Made by a program: the position numbers and the translations under genes
Notes under the pieces: generated by a model
Databases searched by the model: none
What the model was told of the DNA's origin: nothing
What the model saw: only the letters and a program-made list of their open reading frames with translations
Shown here: positions 6,164 through 14,027 of the stretch, in pieces
How the letters are laid out: the number at the start of each line of letters is the position of its first letter
Position numbering within the stretch: position 1 is the stretch's first letter
Virus record (IMG/VR): IMGVR_UViG_3300036846_000334
Location: 1-40,811 of that record
Strand: one strand, 5' to 3'
Source: a virus
Length of the DNA: 40,811 nucleotides

Positions 6164-6724
6164 CTAGTTCGCTGGCGTGGCATCCCACCAGTCGTCGAGC
6201 ATGAGAATTTCAGTGCGATAGTCGGTCCTCTGGACACCCCATATGATCGAGTCACCCACGCCTTCTTTGTAGTAGTGGAACCGTACCTCGGTCTGGACGA
6301 GCGGCCCCTTGATGCAGACCAGCAGGGCATCGCAAAACAGCTCGCGTGGGATGTCTCCCATCGAGCCTCCATAATTCGATTGGAGCGTCTCGATGTAGCG
6401 CTGTCGCCGCTTGTCCCAGTCTGGCTCGTCAGGTTGGTTATGGTAGGCCTCGAAGCGGGGGAGATCGACTTCCCGCGTGTCGCTCACCAGCACAACCGCA
6501 ACCGCGTTCATCTCCCGAGCCGCCTTCGCCAGCGCTTTCATCATCAGCGCCTTCATCTGGAGATCGCGGTAGGGTGTGGCGCTTATCGCCTGCTCACCCT
6601 GCGGACCTACGGCGATGGCGACCGGCAAGAACTGGCCGCTGAAGCCATACTTCTCGCGGTTCTTCTTGGCTGTGTCCATCGCGTGAGTCAGCAGCTCATC
6701 GACGTACTTATCGGTGATCTCCAT
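6164..6724 (-). CDS. Unknown 186-residue protein
   Basis: A mixed alpha/beta protein. N-terminal helix, then FLPVAIAVGPQGEQAIS (residues 32-48), a Met/Ala-rich helix and a second strand VAVVLVSDTREV (residues 74-85), ending with a Trp/Asp-rich tail. The paired strands could form a small sensor-like or nuclease-like sheet, but no catalytic motif is clear. Placed between the coiled-coil protein and the small zinc protein, it belongs to the ATPase operon. Confidence 0.65.
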   Translation of the reverse strand: MEITDKYVDELLTHAMDTAKKNREKYGFSGQFLPVAIAVGPQGEQAISATPYRDLQMKALMMKALAKAAREMNAVAVVLVSDTREVDLPRFEAYHNQPDEPDWDKRRQRYIETLQSNYGGSMGDIPRELFCDALLVCIKGPLVQTEVRFHYYKEGVGDSIIWGVQRTDYRTEILMLDDWWDATPAN

Positions 6725-6727
6725 GGC

Positions 6728-6940
6728 CTACTTCCCTTCCTCCAGACCGCTCACTCGCTCTTCCAGTGTTGCCAGTCGCTCATCGAAGCCGAGGCTATAG
6801 GCCTTATTCACCCGCAGGCTTGCGTCAATCGGAACGGCCCATTTGCGAAACTCCTTCAAAAGCGTCGTTTCGATTCGTTCAATGCGTTCCAGAAGGCGTG
6901 TCTCCATTGCCTCTAATTCAGCTTTTATCTCGTTGTCCAT
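6728..6940 (-). CDS. Short coiled-coil protein
   Basis: A 70-residue protein that is almost entirely heptad-patterned: Glu/Leu/Ile-rich from residue 3 to about 32, a Pro-containing break near residue 37, then a second heptad segment to the end. It starts right after the SMC-like ATPase stop, with GGGAG upstream. The spacing suggests co-translation with the ATPase and possibly a physical partnership; that is inference. It could also be an independent oligomeric adaptor. Confidence 0.7.
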   Translation of the reverse strand: MDNEIKAELEAMETRLLERIERIETTLLKEFRKWAVPIDASLRVNKAYSLGFDERLATLEERVSGLEEGK

Positions 6941-8305
6941 TTACAGCAGCTCCCTCTGCACGGCCTTCTTGCGTGGTGGACCGAGCGACTTCTTAAGCTC
7001 CAGAGGCTTCCTCACCTCGCCGTCGATCTTGGCGATCTCTCCGTCCACAAGGTACACGCCGAACTTGCCGGTCTTGTCCACAATCTCCATGAACACTTGG
7101 AAGTCGTTCTCGTTGGCCATGTCCTCGATCACCTTGAGCGAATCGTCATCGAGCAGGCTTCCATCCTTGATTCGCATGACGCGCAGCTTCGGGTTCAGCG
7201 CCATCCCCATCGCAACCGAGACCTTGATCTGCTCGGCGTTCGAGGCCTGCATGAACGCGAGGCCGTTGTAGGTCACCTCGTCATTGGCGAAGCCGAGTCC
7301 CGGCACCGGATAGTGCGCGGTGACGATCAGGTCGGTAGCCTTGGTGCGGTGCGCTTCCACGGCATCATCGAGCTTCTCGATGGTCTTGGCTATCGCGTCG
7401 ATCTCGGCGTCCATGCGCTCGGCCTGCGAGCGCCGGTCGATGGCTGCGTTCATGGCGCGAGCCTCGGCGATCTCCTGCGAGAGCACGGCGGCATCCTTGG
7501 CCTCGGCCACTGGCTTCCACTTGTTAATTACTCGGTCAATATCGTTCAGCTCTGCGCGATCATTCAGGATGTCAGCCTCGATGCGGCTTACCTCTACAAG
7601 AAGTTCTGCAATCCTGCGCTCGCGCTCTCCGGCGCGGAAGGCGATGGCTGCACGTTCCTCCTGCACCTTCTCGCGCTTCAGACGCTCGCGCTCGATGGCC
7701 ATGTTGAACTCGGCGACCTTGGCCAGCTCCTCGGTCATGGCGTCGAGATCGCGCTTCGACTTCGGCAGGCCTTCGGGTATGTGGATGTTGGAGCGCTGCG
7801 CCTCCAGCGTCTTGAGCAGCTTGGTTTGCTCCCGGCGCGTGGCATAGTCCTTCTCTTCGTCGGCACGGATCGCGGCCAGCACATCATCGAGGTTGAGCAG
7901 GGTTCGCAGCTCTTCGGCCTGTTGCTTGATGTTCATGCGGATGAACGCAAGCGGATCGAAACTGATCTTCCCCATCAGCTCATCCAGCATCCGCTGGGGT
8001 GTGCCGTAGCGGAGGCCGTCCTTGGCCTCGATCCACATCTCCCCCTTGCTATCGCCTCCCTCGCTCCACATGCGGGTGACCCGGATGTCGTCGAGGTCGA
8101 GTCGCACCACGCCCCGGCCAGCTCCCCGGCGCACCGGGGCGGGTGGTCCTCCACGCGCTCCAGCCAGCGCGAGCATGATGGCGTCGAGCACCGAGCTTTT
8201 GCCGCTCGCGTTCGCGCCGGTGATCTTAATGACGTTGCCTTTTGGTTCAAGGTTGAAGACCTTGATCGCCTGAAAATTCTCCACTGACATGCCAACAATC
8301 CGCAT
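6941..8305 (-). CDS. SMC/RecN/Rad50-like ATPase
   Basis: A 454-residue ABC-type ATPase. Walker A is GANASGKSS at residues 30-38, within the N-terminal half-domain (residues 1-150). A long charged coiled coil spans roughly residues 150-340. The C-terminal half-domain holds a signature-like SNAEQ and a Walker B/D-loop-like region with SLLDDDSL near residue 395. Full-length Rad50/SbcC proteins are much longer; this is a miniature form like those carried by many phages. Such proteins bind DNA ends with a nuclease partner (SbcD/Mre11), but no such nuclease is encoded here. Role in recombination, DNA protection or packaging is inferred. Confidence 0.85.
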   Translation of the reverse strand: MRIVGMSVENFQAIKVFNLEPKGNVIKITGANASGKSSVLDAIMLALAGARGGPPAPVRRGAGRGVVRLDLDDIRVTRMWSEGGDSKGEMWIEAKDGLRYGTPQRMLDELMGKISFDPLAFIRMNIKQQAEELRTLLNLDDVLAAIRADEEKDYATRREQTKLLKTLEAQRSNIHIPEGLPKSKRDLDAMTEELAKVAEFNMAIERERLKREKVQEERAAIAFRAGERERRIAELLVEVSRIEADILNDRAELNDIDRVINKWKPVAEAKDAAVLSQEIAEARAMNAAIDRRSQAERMDAEIDAIAKTIEKLDDAVEAHRTKATDLIVTAHYPVPGLGFANDEVTYNGLAFMQASNAEQIKVSVAMGMALNPKLRVMRIKDGSLLDDDSLKVIEDMANENDFQVFMEIVDKTGKFGVYLVDGEIAKIDGEVRKPLELKKSLGPPRKKAVQRELL

Positions 8306-8491
8306 CTAGTTCTCTTTCTCGCTTTTCAGCTTTTCGTTGATTCTCTTAAGTGTTTGCTCGGCTTCGTCCAGTTGGGGTTTGAACGCTCTGTATATTCTTC
8401 GATCTCGTCGGTGGTAGTAGTACAGGACGAGCGCCGATCCTATGAAGCCACCAGCCGCGCCCCATAGCAGCGCTGCGATGATGGCTCTCAT
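8306..8491 (-). CDS. Small one-span membrane protein A
   Basis: Start placed at ATG 8491, overlapping the upstream stop, instead of the far longer open frame that reaches back through the neighbour. The 61-residue protein has one membrane segment (residues 3-23) followed by a Tyr/His/Arg anchor and a charged helical tail rich in Lys and Glu. It pairs with a second membrane-anchored helical protein directly upstream. The two might form a spanin or holin-like pair, but lysis genes elsewhere make this uncertain. Confidence 0.6.
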   Translation of the reverse strand: MRAIIAALLWGAAGGFIGSALVLYYYHRRDRRIYRAFKPQLDEAEQTLKRINEKLKSEKEN

Positions 8492-8709
8492 TTCGGCTTC
8501 GTCCTTTCCTCGACTACAGCGATGCGCTCGCCATGGTCGATGTGCAGGTCGATGAGGTGCTGAATCTGGCGGCGAACGTCGTCTATGTCGCGGTGAAATT
8601 CGATACGTAGGTTGCCGAGGTCTTGCTTGTTGATAAGGATGCCGATGAGGATTACCAGACATGGGAAGAGTGCAGTCAGAAAAAACGGCCAGTAGTTCGG
8701 TGGGTTCAA
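8488..8709 (-). CDS. Small one-span membrane protein B
   Basis: Start at a TTG overlapping the regulator's TGA stop (TTGA) with AGG upstream; no ATG exists in the right place. The 73-residue product has a membrane segment at about residues 7-27 and a long amphipathic coiled coil (Ile/Leu/His/Asp heptads) to the C-terminus. That topology matches inner-membrane spanin subunits or coiled-coil membrane scaffolds. It overlaps the next membrane gene by four bases, so the two are made together. Confidence 0.6.
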   Translation of the reverse strand: MNPPNYWPFFLTALFPCLVILIGILINKQDLGNLRIEFHRDIDDVRRQIQHLIDLHIDHGERIAVVEERTKPK

Positions 8710-8897
8710 CGAGCGCCTGCTTTCTTTCGGGTGGCTAGTGGTGGTGGGCTGAGATGTCGTCCACCGTTGTCGTAATGGCGTTCGATGATCTCGATGATGA
8801 TGGAGGCTTTGGATCGGCGCAGCGCCTTCGCGTCGTCTACGACCTGATCCAAAATCTCGTTCGGGAAACGTACTGGGAGAGTTGTAGTTTTGCTCAT
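8706..8897 (-). CDS. Ribbon-helix-helix regulator 1
   Basis: A 63-residue protein. The N-terminal strand (TTLPVRFP, residues 4-11) precedes two helices, with RRSKASIIIEIIERH as the second, the layout of Arc/CopG ribbon-helix-helix DNA-binding proteins, which bind as dimers through the paired strands. A basic Pro-rich tail follows. It is the first gene of the accessory operon after a strong terminator, and one copy of the operator motif (8925-8934) lies just upstream, so autoregulation is plausible. The ATG at 8897 is used; a second ATG lies 24 bases earlier. Confidence 0.75.
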   Translation of the reverse strand: MSKTTTLPVRFPNEILDQVVDDAKALRRSKASIIIEIIERHYDNGGRHLSPPPLATRKKAGAR

Positions 8898-8938
8898 GCA
8901 TTGGAATGTATCACATTGCATCCGGTTGACTACAAGCG
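8898..8938 (-). promoter_or_regulatory. Promoter/operator of accessory operon
   Basis: Upstream of the regulator on the minus strand: TTGTAG (8935-8930) as possible -35, then 17 bases to GATACA as a poor -10. The operator-like GTTGACTACA (8925-8934, plus-strand reading, eight of ten matches to TATGACTACA) overlaps the -35. An imperfect repeat of ATGCAATG/ATGCATTG lies between it and the gene. Confidence 0.4.
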
Positions 8939-8975
8939 AAAAAAAATCCCCCCGGTGACTCCCATCGGGGGGATT
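8939..8975 (-). terminator. Strong terminator after fibre gene
   Basis: On the minus strand, stem AATCCCCCC pairs with GGGGGGATT (nine pairs, 8967-8975 with 8945-8953) around a 13-base loop and continues into a run of eight T. It stops the late transcript after the tail fibre gene and insulates the accessory operon. Confidence 0.9.
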
Positions 8976-8999
8976 GCATAAAGCAGGAACCCGGCTATT

Positions 9000-11738
9000 C
9001 TACGCCTTGGAAGAAGAGGGGTTGGGGACGTTCATCGAGGAGGTGGGGATGGGCATCACCTGTTCCGTATGGAGGTCGCGGTCAGTGACAACCTCCAGCG
9101 GGTCTATATCGGCGCGTACCGCCTTCACTTCCCAGTAAAACTTCTGCGAGGCGTATTCGGAACGCACCTTGAACGCTCCATCTTTGACGCGGGATGCGGC
9201 CAGCTTGCCGAGTTCTACGCTGTCGTCCTCGAAGAGTTCGGTGAGTTGGACGGTACGGTCAGTCGGGAGGGTGAGGGCTTCGAAGTAATCGGGCAGGGTG
9301 ATCGTCGCGGCCCCGGTGTCGTCGGTCTGTCCCTCCCCGCGATAAAAGACCGCGTTCTCGGGGCCTTCGATGGCTGTATGGGTGAGGTTCTTGGTGTCAT
9401 CCAGCGGGTGAACGATGCGGAAACTTTTGGCTCCCCCTGACGTGATGTTCCCGTTGGCGTGAAAGTTTCCCGATGAGTCGAAGGTTGCGACTGAGGAGCC
9501 AGCCCCGTTTCCAACGTTTACTGCCGCTCCACCTCCGTCCCAGTTAAGGAAAACGCTCTGCCCCGTATTGCCATTAATGATGACGCTCTGACCGTCGGTA
9601 TTAATGTTCGGGCCAGCATAGCCCAGATTTACAAGGTTTGCTCTGCTCAGGATGCCTAAACCTCCGAACACGCAAACGCCATTATTAGCAACATGGGCGA
9701 CTTCAGTACCCGCACCATTCCCGAAAATAACGTTTGCCGCGTTTCCGCTCCAATTCAATAGGATGCTTCCGGGTCCATTGCCGTTAAGGGCTAGGTTGCC
9801 TCCGCTCGATCCTGTTATCGAAGCCCCAGCGGGGAAGTTGATAGTCCCACTCGATCCGCTCTGACTCGATACCAACAGCGGGGCGAATGTATTAATCGCG
9901 GTTGGGGTATTCCCGCTTCGCGTTACATTCATAAATAGGGCATCGTTTCCCGCGTCGTCTTCAAAGCTGAAGCGCAGTTGATCTCCCCAAGCCGAAATAG
10001 TTGTTCTCTTTTGATTGGCTGGCGCACCGTTGTTGGTGAAGTATTGGATTGGAGAGTTAGCGTCGGACGCTACTCCGATGTAAACGCCTGAGCTTGAAAA
10101 ATCAGGAGTGCTGAACCCATGCGCCGTGAGTCCGTTCGACATGATAACCGGGGGAAATAGGTTAAGCGCGGTTGGCGCGGAGCCGCTTCTTACGGCTTGC
10201 AGAATGAGGTTTTCTGCGCCTGCGTCATTCTGAAAAGCCAATCGAAATTGATTCGCCCACGCGGTTAGCGTCGTCCTCTTCTGATCGGCTGGCGCAGCGT
10301 TGTCAACAAAGACGGCGGTGGGGGAGGAAGAGTCCGAACCTACACCGATGGTTATGCCTGATTTGGTGAAGTCGGGTGCAGTGTAACCTTGAGCCGCTAC
10401 AGTTCCGGTTGCAATAGTTCTCGGCGCATTGAGGACAATAGAGGTCAACGTGTTCATGGAAATGGTTTGTGCGCCGAATCCGCTCCGCGTAACCGTCATC
10501 CACTCGTTGACTTCGGTAAGGTCGTCGCTTAAAAAGCGGAGGTGTAGACCATCGGAGAAGCCTACTAAATCGGTATATTTTTGGTCGGCTGCTGCTCCAG
10601 CATTGATGAAGCTGGCTACTGGATTACCACCCGATGAAACGCGCAGCATCGTATTACTAACGTTCATTCGCTGCGCGAGGCTCGGCATGTCGCCCTGCGC
10701 TTCAATCGCTCCGGTCACTAACAGGTCATTGTTGCTATCGAGCAACGGTACAGTCGCGGGGTCAATCGACGTTGCGCTCCATGCCGTTCCTGTCGATATG
10801 CCGATACCTGCGGGTGGATAGGTGGGCGCGTCGGGCGCGTCGGGTGTGTTGGCGAAGGTGCGTATAGGTGAGTTCGCTACAAAGCCTTCGTCAAGTTCTG
10901 CGGTGGTAGCCGTGAGGTCGTCTATCAGGGTCGGGCCTATCAGGTGCGGAATCGTGGCCGAGTCAAATTCTGCGGTGTTGCCGGATAGATTGTTAATGTC
11001 GCCGGTGGTGGCCGCGAGGTTCGGTGTGGAGAGTCCACCTCCGCGTCGAATGATGGTCGCATCGGCTGTGCTGCCGCCTCCGATGTAGGTGTCGCCAAGG
11101 GTAACGCCAACAGGAACGGTGTCGTTATCCTGAATATGCACGTCGCCGGGGATACCGGGACTCCCGGCTCCTCGGCCTTCGTATCCCCCGTAAACATAAA
11201 CGTCGCCTCCGTTGCCGTTGGTGCTTCCGGCTGGTGCGTTGCCTCCATAGCCTCCGACAAGGATGGTCGGGGCTCCCTTGCCTCCCTGCTCTCCGGTGGT
11301 TCCTGTGGTTCCCTGTCCGTTGTTCGAGCCGATGCTGACCCATCCTGTCGCATCGGCTCCTGACGCTGCCGTGGCTGCGAGTGCTGTACCTGCCACGGTC
11401 AGCGTGTAGCCTTCCGGGTCGATGTTGGAGTTCTGGATGAGCTTTCCATTGAGCGCGAGGATCGGGCCGACATACTGTGCTCCGCTCCACTGGTAGATAA
11501 GCGCATTGCCGTTGCGCTGGTCGCTGATCCAGATTTGCGCTCCTCCGCGCACAATCGACGCGATGGTGTCCGCGCCTCCGTAGCCGGGAGGAATGACGAC
11601 GAGAAAGTGGGTGTCGTTGTGGGTGGCGGCAAAGTCTACGGCGTTCTGAATCGTATGCAGGAAGCCTTGGCCCACATAGAGGTAGCGGTTGATTTGCTGG
11701 GTTGCTGTCGGTCCTACTAAGGTCGGTGTGCTGCTCAT
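9000..11738 (-). CDS. Tail fibre/spike protein
   Basis: A 912-residue protein, last gene of the late region, with a strong AGGAGG ribosome site. The N-terminal 110 residues are a mixed virion-attachment-like domain. Residues about 135-220 are Gly/Ser/Asn-rich with short TGTTG and GGNG repeats. At least three copies of a roughly 90-residue unit (DQKxT near its middle) fill about residues 340-600; a Gly/Asn-rich beta region follows. The C-terminal 140 residues (HPLDDTKNLTH, IEGPE, YRGEG) resemble a fibre-tip domain found on fibres from several phyla. It is the probable host-recognition protein. Confidence 0.85.
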   Translation of the reverse strand: MSSTPTLVGPTATQQINRYLYVGQGFLHTIQNAVDFAATHNDTHFLVVIPPGYGGADTIASIVRGGAQIWISDQRNGNALIYQWSGAQYVGPILALNGKLIQNSNIDPEGYTLTVAGTALAATAASGADATGWVSIGSNNGQGTTGTTGEQGGKGAPTILVGGYGGNAPAGSTNGNGGDVYVYGGYEGRGAGSPGIPGDVHIQDNDTVPVGVTLGDTYIGGGSTADATIIRRGGGLSTPNLAATTGDINNLSGNTAEFDSATIPHLIGPTLIDDLTATTAELDEGFVANSPIRTFANTPDAPDAPTYPPAGIGISTGTAWSATSIDPATVPLLDSNNDLLVTGAIEAQGDMPSLAQRMNVSNTMLRVSSGGNPVASFINAGAAADQKYTDLVGFSDGLHLRFLSDDLTEVNEWMTVTRSGFGAQTISMNTLTSIVLNAPRTIATGTVAAQGYTAPDFTKSGITIGVGSDSSSPTAVFVDNAAPADQKRTTLTAWANQFRLAFQNDAGAENLILQAVRSGSAPTALNLFPPVIMSNGLTAHGFSTPDFSSSGVYIGVASDANSPIQYFTNNGAPANQKRTTISAWGDQLRFSFEDDAGNDALFMNVTRSGNTPTAINTFAPLLVSSQSGSSGTINFPAGASITGSSGGNLALNGNGPGSILLNWSGNAANVIFGNGAGTEVAHVANNGVCVFGGLGILSRANLVNLGYAGPNINTDGQSVIINGNTGQSVFLNWDGGGAAVNVGNGAGSSVATFDSSGNFHANGNITSGGAKSFRIVHPLDDTKNLTHTAIEGPENAVFYRGEGQTDDTGAATITLPDYFEALTLPTDRTVQLTELFEDDSVELGKLAASRVKDGAFKVRSEYASQKFYWEVKAVRADIDPLEVVTDRDLHTEQVMPIPTSSMNVPNPSSSKA

Positions 11739-11863
11739 CGGATTCCTCCTATAAAAACTGACACCAGATAGCCGAGGATGAATAGGCAGATGACGAATCC
11801 CAAGATCATCTCTGCGGGACCGAATCCCCCGCCGTTATCCGGTTCTGGTGGCTGGTATCGCAT
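11735..11863 (-). CDS. Tiny one-span membrane protein (42 aa)
   Basis: A short gene with a GGAGGTGATG ribosome region and an ATGA overlap with the fibre start, so it is likely real and co-translated. The 42-residue product has a Pro/Gly-rich N-terminus and one clear membrane segment (residues 19-38) rich in Ile, Leu, Phe and Val, with a short basic end. Such tiny single-span proteins next to virion genes are often holins or holin modulators, but the endolysin is two kilobases away. Function undetermined. Confidence 0.6.
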   Translation of the reverse strand: MRYQPPEPDNGGGFGPAEMILGFVICLFILGYLVSVFIGGIR

Positions 11864-11867
11864 CGCA

Positions 11868-12179
11868 TCACCTCCACGCTGCCGGGATGTTCGCGTTCAG
11901 GATATTGTTCGGCTGGCCGATAAAGCACTGCACACTCCTGCCAAGGGGGGCGAGGTTTATCGGCGCGGCGTTCAGACAATTGAAGGGCCAGTTGAAGGTA
12001 TGTCCTCCCACCCCGTCCTGCACGATGATGAAGACATACAACACACCGGGGATCGCGCTGCGAACCTGCGCCGTCGCCACGTTGTTGTGCATGTCCACAC
12101 GCCACGTCGCAGCGCGTAGCCCATCGAAGAGTGGAGCTGGCGAAGACGACACCGAGAGAAATGGTCTGTTCGGGATCAT
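11868..12179 (-). CDS. Tail-associated beta protein, short paralogue
   Basis: A 103-residue, largely beta protein. Its second half resembles the C-terminal part of the next protein upstream: both carry PG-LY-FI then QDG-GGH-F-WP and a later Q-F run, aligned over about 60 residues. This motif pattern is common in phage tail proteins that decorate or cap fibres. It starts by ATGA overlap with its paralogue, suggesting the pair arose by tandem duplication. It may attach to fibre or baseplate. Confidence 0.7.
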   Translation of the reverse strand: MIPNRPFLSVSSSPAPLFDGLRAATWRVDMHNNVATAQVRSAIPGVLYVFIIVQDGVGGHTFNWPFNCLNAAPINLAPLGRSVQCFIGQPNNILNANIPAAWR

Positions 12180-12880
12180 AAGGTGTAGTAGGTTCCGGCT
12201 CCGATGGCGAGCAGCGAGCCGTCATCGAGCGCAACGAAGGTTTGGGTGGTGTAAGTGTTGGGGTCGATGCTGATCGGCGTGGCACCGTAGACGTTGCTCG
12301 GCCAGACGAACGCATGGCCTCCGGTGCCGTCTTGCAGGCGAATGAAAGTGTAGAGGTTGCCGGGACTCATGTTGAGGATCGCGGCCTGCGTCACATCACC
12401 GGCGAGGGTGATGAGAAAGGCGGTGTGCTGGGAGCCGTCGAATACAGGGTTCGGAGCATAGGGGACGACCAACAATTGCGAGACGATCAGCGGCGGCAGC
12501 GGCGGCGGTGCTTGGCCGGGATCGTAAGGCTGCAAGTTAGACAAGTCCCACGATCCGGCTTGGAGGTAGTACGCCTCTACCTGCACGATATCGCCGTTCT
12601 CGTCTCGCGTGGTGATGGTGTAGTAGGTGCCAGCGGGTTCAATCAGTCGGTTGCTGTACAGAAAGACGCTCCATCCACCCTGAGCGTTAACCGGGGCGTC
12701 GATACTGGTCACACGTCCGAAGAGCGCTTCACCAGCGACACGCGGCGTCATGGGACCATAGCCACACAGAGCGATCTCTACCGTTCCCTGCTCTGGCACG
12801 GATGCAGTAGGTAGCGGCTCGAAGGCCGCGATGTTTGCAATCTTTCCGAGTACCTGTACGTCTGGTGGAATTGATGCCAT
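12176..12880 (-). CDS. Tail-associated beta protein, long paralogue
   Basis: A 234-residue protein. The N-terminal 115 residues look like a beta-sandwich tail domain (AGTYYTITTRDENGD near residue 80), followed by a Pro-rich hinge around residues 122-132. The C-terminal 95 residues are the paralogous region shared with the shorter protein downstream (NLYTFIRLQDGTGGH near residue 172). Position between the lysis genes and the fibre gene fits a fibre-network or adaptor role. The start has GAGGTAGAGAG upstream. Confidence 0.75.
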   Translation of the reverse strand: MASIPPDVQVLGKIANIAAFEPLPTASVPEQGTVEIALCGYGPMTPRVAGEALFGRVTSIDAPVNAQGGWSVFLYSNRLIEPAGTYYTITTRDENGDIVQVEAYYLQAGSWDLSNLQPYDPGQAPPPLPPLIVSQLLVVPYAPNPVFDGSQHTAFLITLAGDVTQAAILNMSPGNLYTFIRLQDGTGGHAFVWPSNVYGATPISIDPNTYTTQTFVALDDGSLLAIGAGTYYTL

Positions 12881-12889
12881 CTCTCTACC

Positions 12890-13327
12890 TCATGCGAAAA
12901 AAGTAAGCTGGCCCACTACGGCGATGTTCGGGTGACTCTTGCGGTCGGCCAGAACGTGATCTTTGAACCATTCGCTCGTTACGTTGTGCAGCACACAATA
13001 GTAGAGCGCCTTGACATCCACGCCATCTCTTATTCCCATCACCCCTGAAGCATCGGCGAGGCCATGGTAGACGTCATCTATCGACGCTAGTATCTGGCGG
13101 AATGATGGCTCCCGCGTGTCGAAGTCGTAAGGCTTCGTATAGGTGGTTCCGCGAACATTCGGTGCCTCGGCGATGACCTTGCGCCAGTCGCCTCCATGCC
13201 ATCCGGCCTCGACGCGATGGAACATGACCTGAGCCACGGCCATGGCACAATCGGTTCCACCGTAGCGGTAGCCGTCCTCGACGGCGACGTCGGCGAGCTT
13301 GGCCTTGATGTAGTTTTCGTAGGTCAT
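12890..13327 (-). CDS. Possible cell-wall hydrolase-like protein
   Basis: A 145-residue protein with a segment CAMAVAQVMFHRVEAGW (about residues 27-43) that resembles the AVAQVILNRV core of SleB/Hydrolase_2-type cell-wall hydrolases, followed by DWRKVI as in that family. The Glu normally before the core is not clearly conserved, so activity is doubtful. It lies directly after the endolysin and a small putative holin, which supports a lysis or wall-remodelling role. Alternatively it is a virion protein of unrelated type. Confidence 0.55.
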   Translation of the reverse strand: MTYENYIKAKLADVAVEDGYRYGGTDCAMAVAQVMFHRVEAGWHGGDWRKVIAEAPNVRGTTYTKPYDFDTREPSFRQILASIDDVYHGLADASGVMGIRDGVDVKALYYCVLHNVTSEWFKDHVLADRKSHPNIAVVGQLTFFA

Positions 13328-13449
13328 TGTTTAGCCTTCGTCGCCTTGTAAATCTGGTGTGCCTTTCGCAGCACAAAGAGGAGGATAACGGTCGTCTCCA
13401 CTCCAAAAAAATCTATCAGCGAGTCGGTGATAAAAGCGTCGTGGGTCAT
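13324..13449 (-). CDS. Tiny hydrophobic protein (41 aa), holin candidate
   Basis: A 41-residue gene squeezed between the endolysin and the next gene, with ATGA overlaps at both ends, which makes translation likely. The product has a hydrophobic stretch (ETTVILLFVL near residue 18) preceded by acidic residues and ends in a basic tail (QIYKATKAKQ). The hydrophobic stretch is short for a membrane span but, with the endolysin just upstream, a small holin or lysis regulator is the natural guess. Confidence 0.55.
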   Translation of the reverse strand: MTHDAFITDSLIDFFGVETTVILLFVLRKAHQIYKATKAKQ

Positions 13450-14027
13450 ACACTGCTCCATTTCTTCCACGCATTTTCGAGCTTGGTGTCGTACTGGTTT
13501 GCCGCAAACCTCGGCCCGTTATAGCCTCGCGCAAACGCGGCCCAATCATGTCGTCTGAGCGCCTCATCGAGCCGCTTGCTCTGCACGAACGAGACAAAGG
13601 CGTCGAGGTGCGCTCCAGCTCCCGAGTGCATGGCCTCGACAAACTCTCCCACGGTTGGGTGTCCCGCTGCCGCGTGGTTGCTCCCGAGTATCTGGAACAA
13701 TCCCCACGAGCAGGCCTTGAGCGCTGCATCGAGGTTATGGTTAGCTGCATCTTCGAGCCGGTCATGCTGCATCGTGCCTGCTCTGCCGTAGAGCGAGCGG
13801 TCCCACTTCGGCGTCGATAGCGCCACACCGTTGCGATCCTTCTTGTCGGCAAATGCGCCATCGGTTAGCCGGTGGAAGATGTGGGCCTCGAAGAGTATCT
13901 GCGGTCGTCCATCCACGAGGAAGCCTTTGCCTGCGGCCTCTACCTCGGCCACGGCGCGGACGGTGGCGACATCGCAACCGAGTGCGGTGGCAGCGCGGTC
14001 AAAATCTTCCTGTGTCAGAGCGTTCAT
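13446..14027 (-). CDS. Endolysin, N-acetylmuramidase family
   Basis: A 193-residue protein matching the N-acetylmuramidase (DUF3380) family of phage endolysins, which cut peptidoglycan glycan strands at the end of infection. Visible family landmarks: AVAEVEAAGKGF (residues 25-36, with the likely catalytic Glu), GRPQILFEAHIFHRL (residues 40-54), a WDRSLYG-like stretch, and a C-terminal ARGYNGP turn (about residue 172). There is no signal peptide, so a holin is needed for release. ATGA overlaps join it to the neighbours on both sides. Confidence 0.9.
   Translation of the reverse strand: MNALTQEDFDRAATALGCDVATVRAVAEVEAAGKGFLVDGRPQILFEAHIFHRLTDGAFADKKDRNGVALSTPKWDRSLYGRAGTMQHDRLEDAANHNLDAALKACSWGLFQILGSNHAAAGHPTVGEFVEAMHSGAGAHLDAFVSFVQSKRLDEALRRHDWAAFARGYNGPRFAANQYDTKLENAWKKWSSV

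Noticed and set aside
7097-8287. Plus-strand open frame of 396 codons opposite the ATPase
   Set aside because: Antisense to a clear SMC-like ATPase with Walker A; no ribosome site or motif; a typical GC-rich shadow.
8306-8662. Upstream extension of the small membrane gene
   Set aside because: The first 57 residues are Arg/His/Pro-rich and overlap the neighbour; the ATG at 8491 gives a normal membrane protein with overlap coupling.
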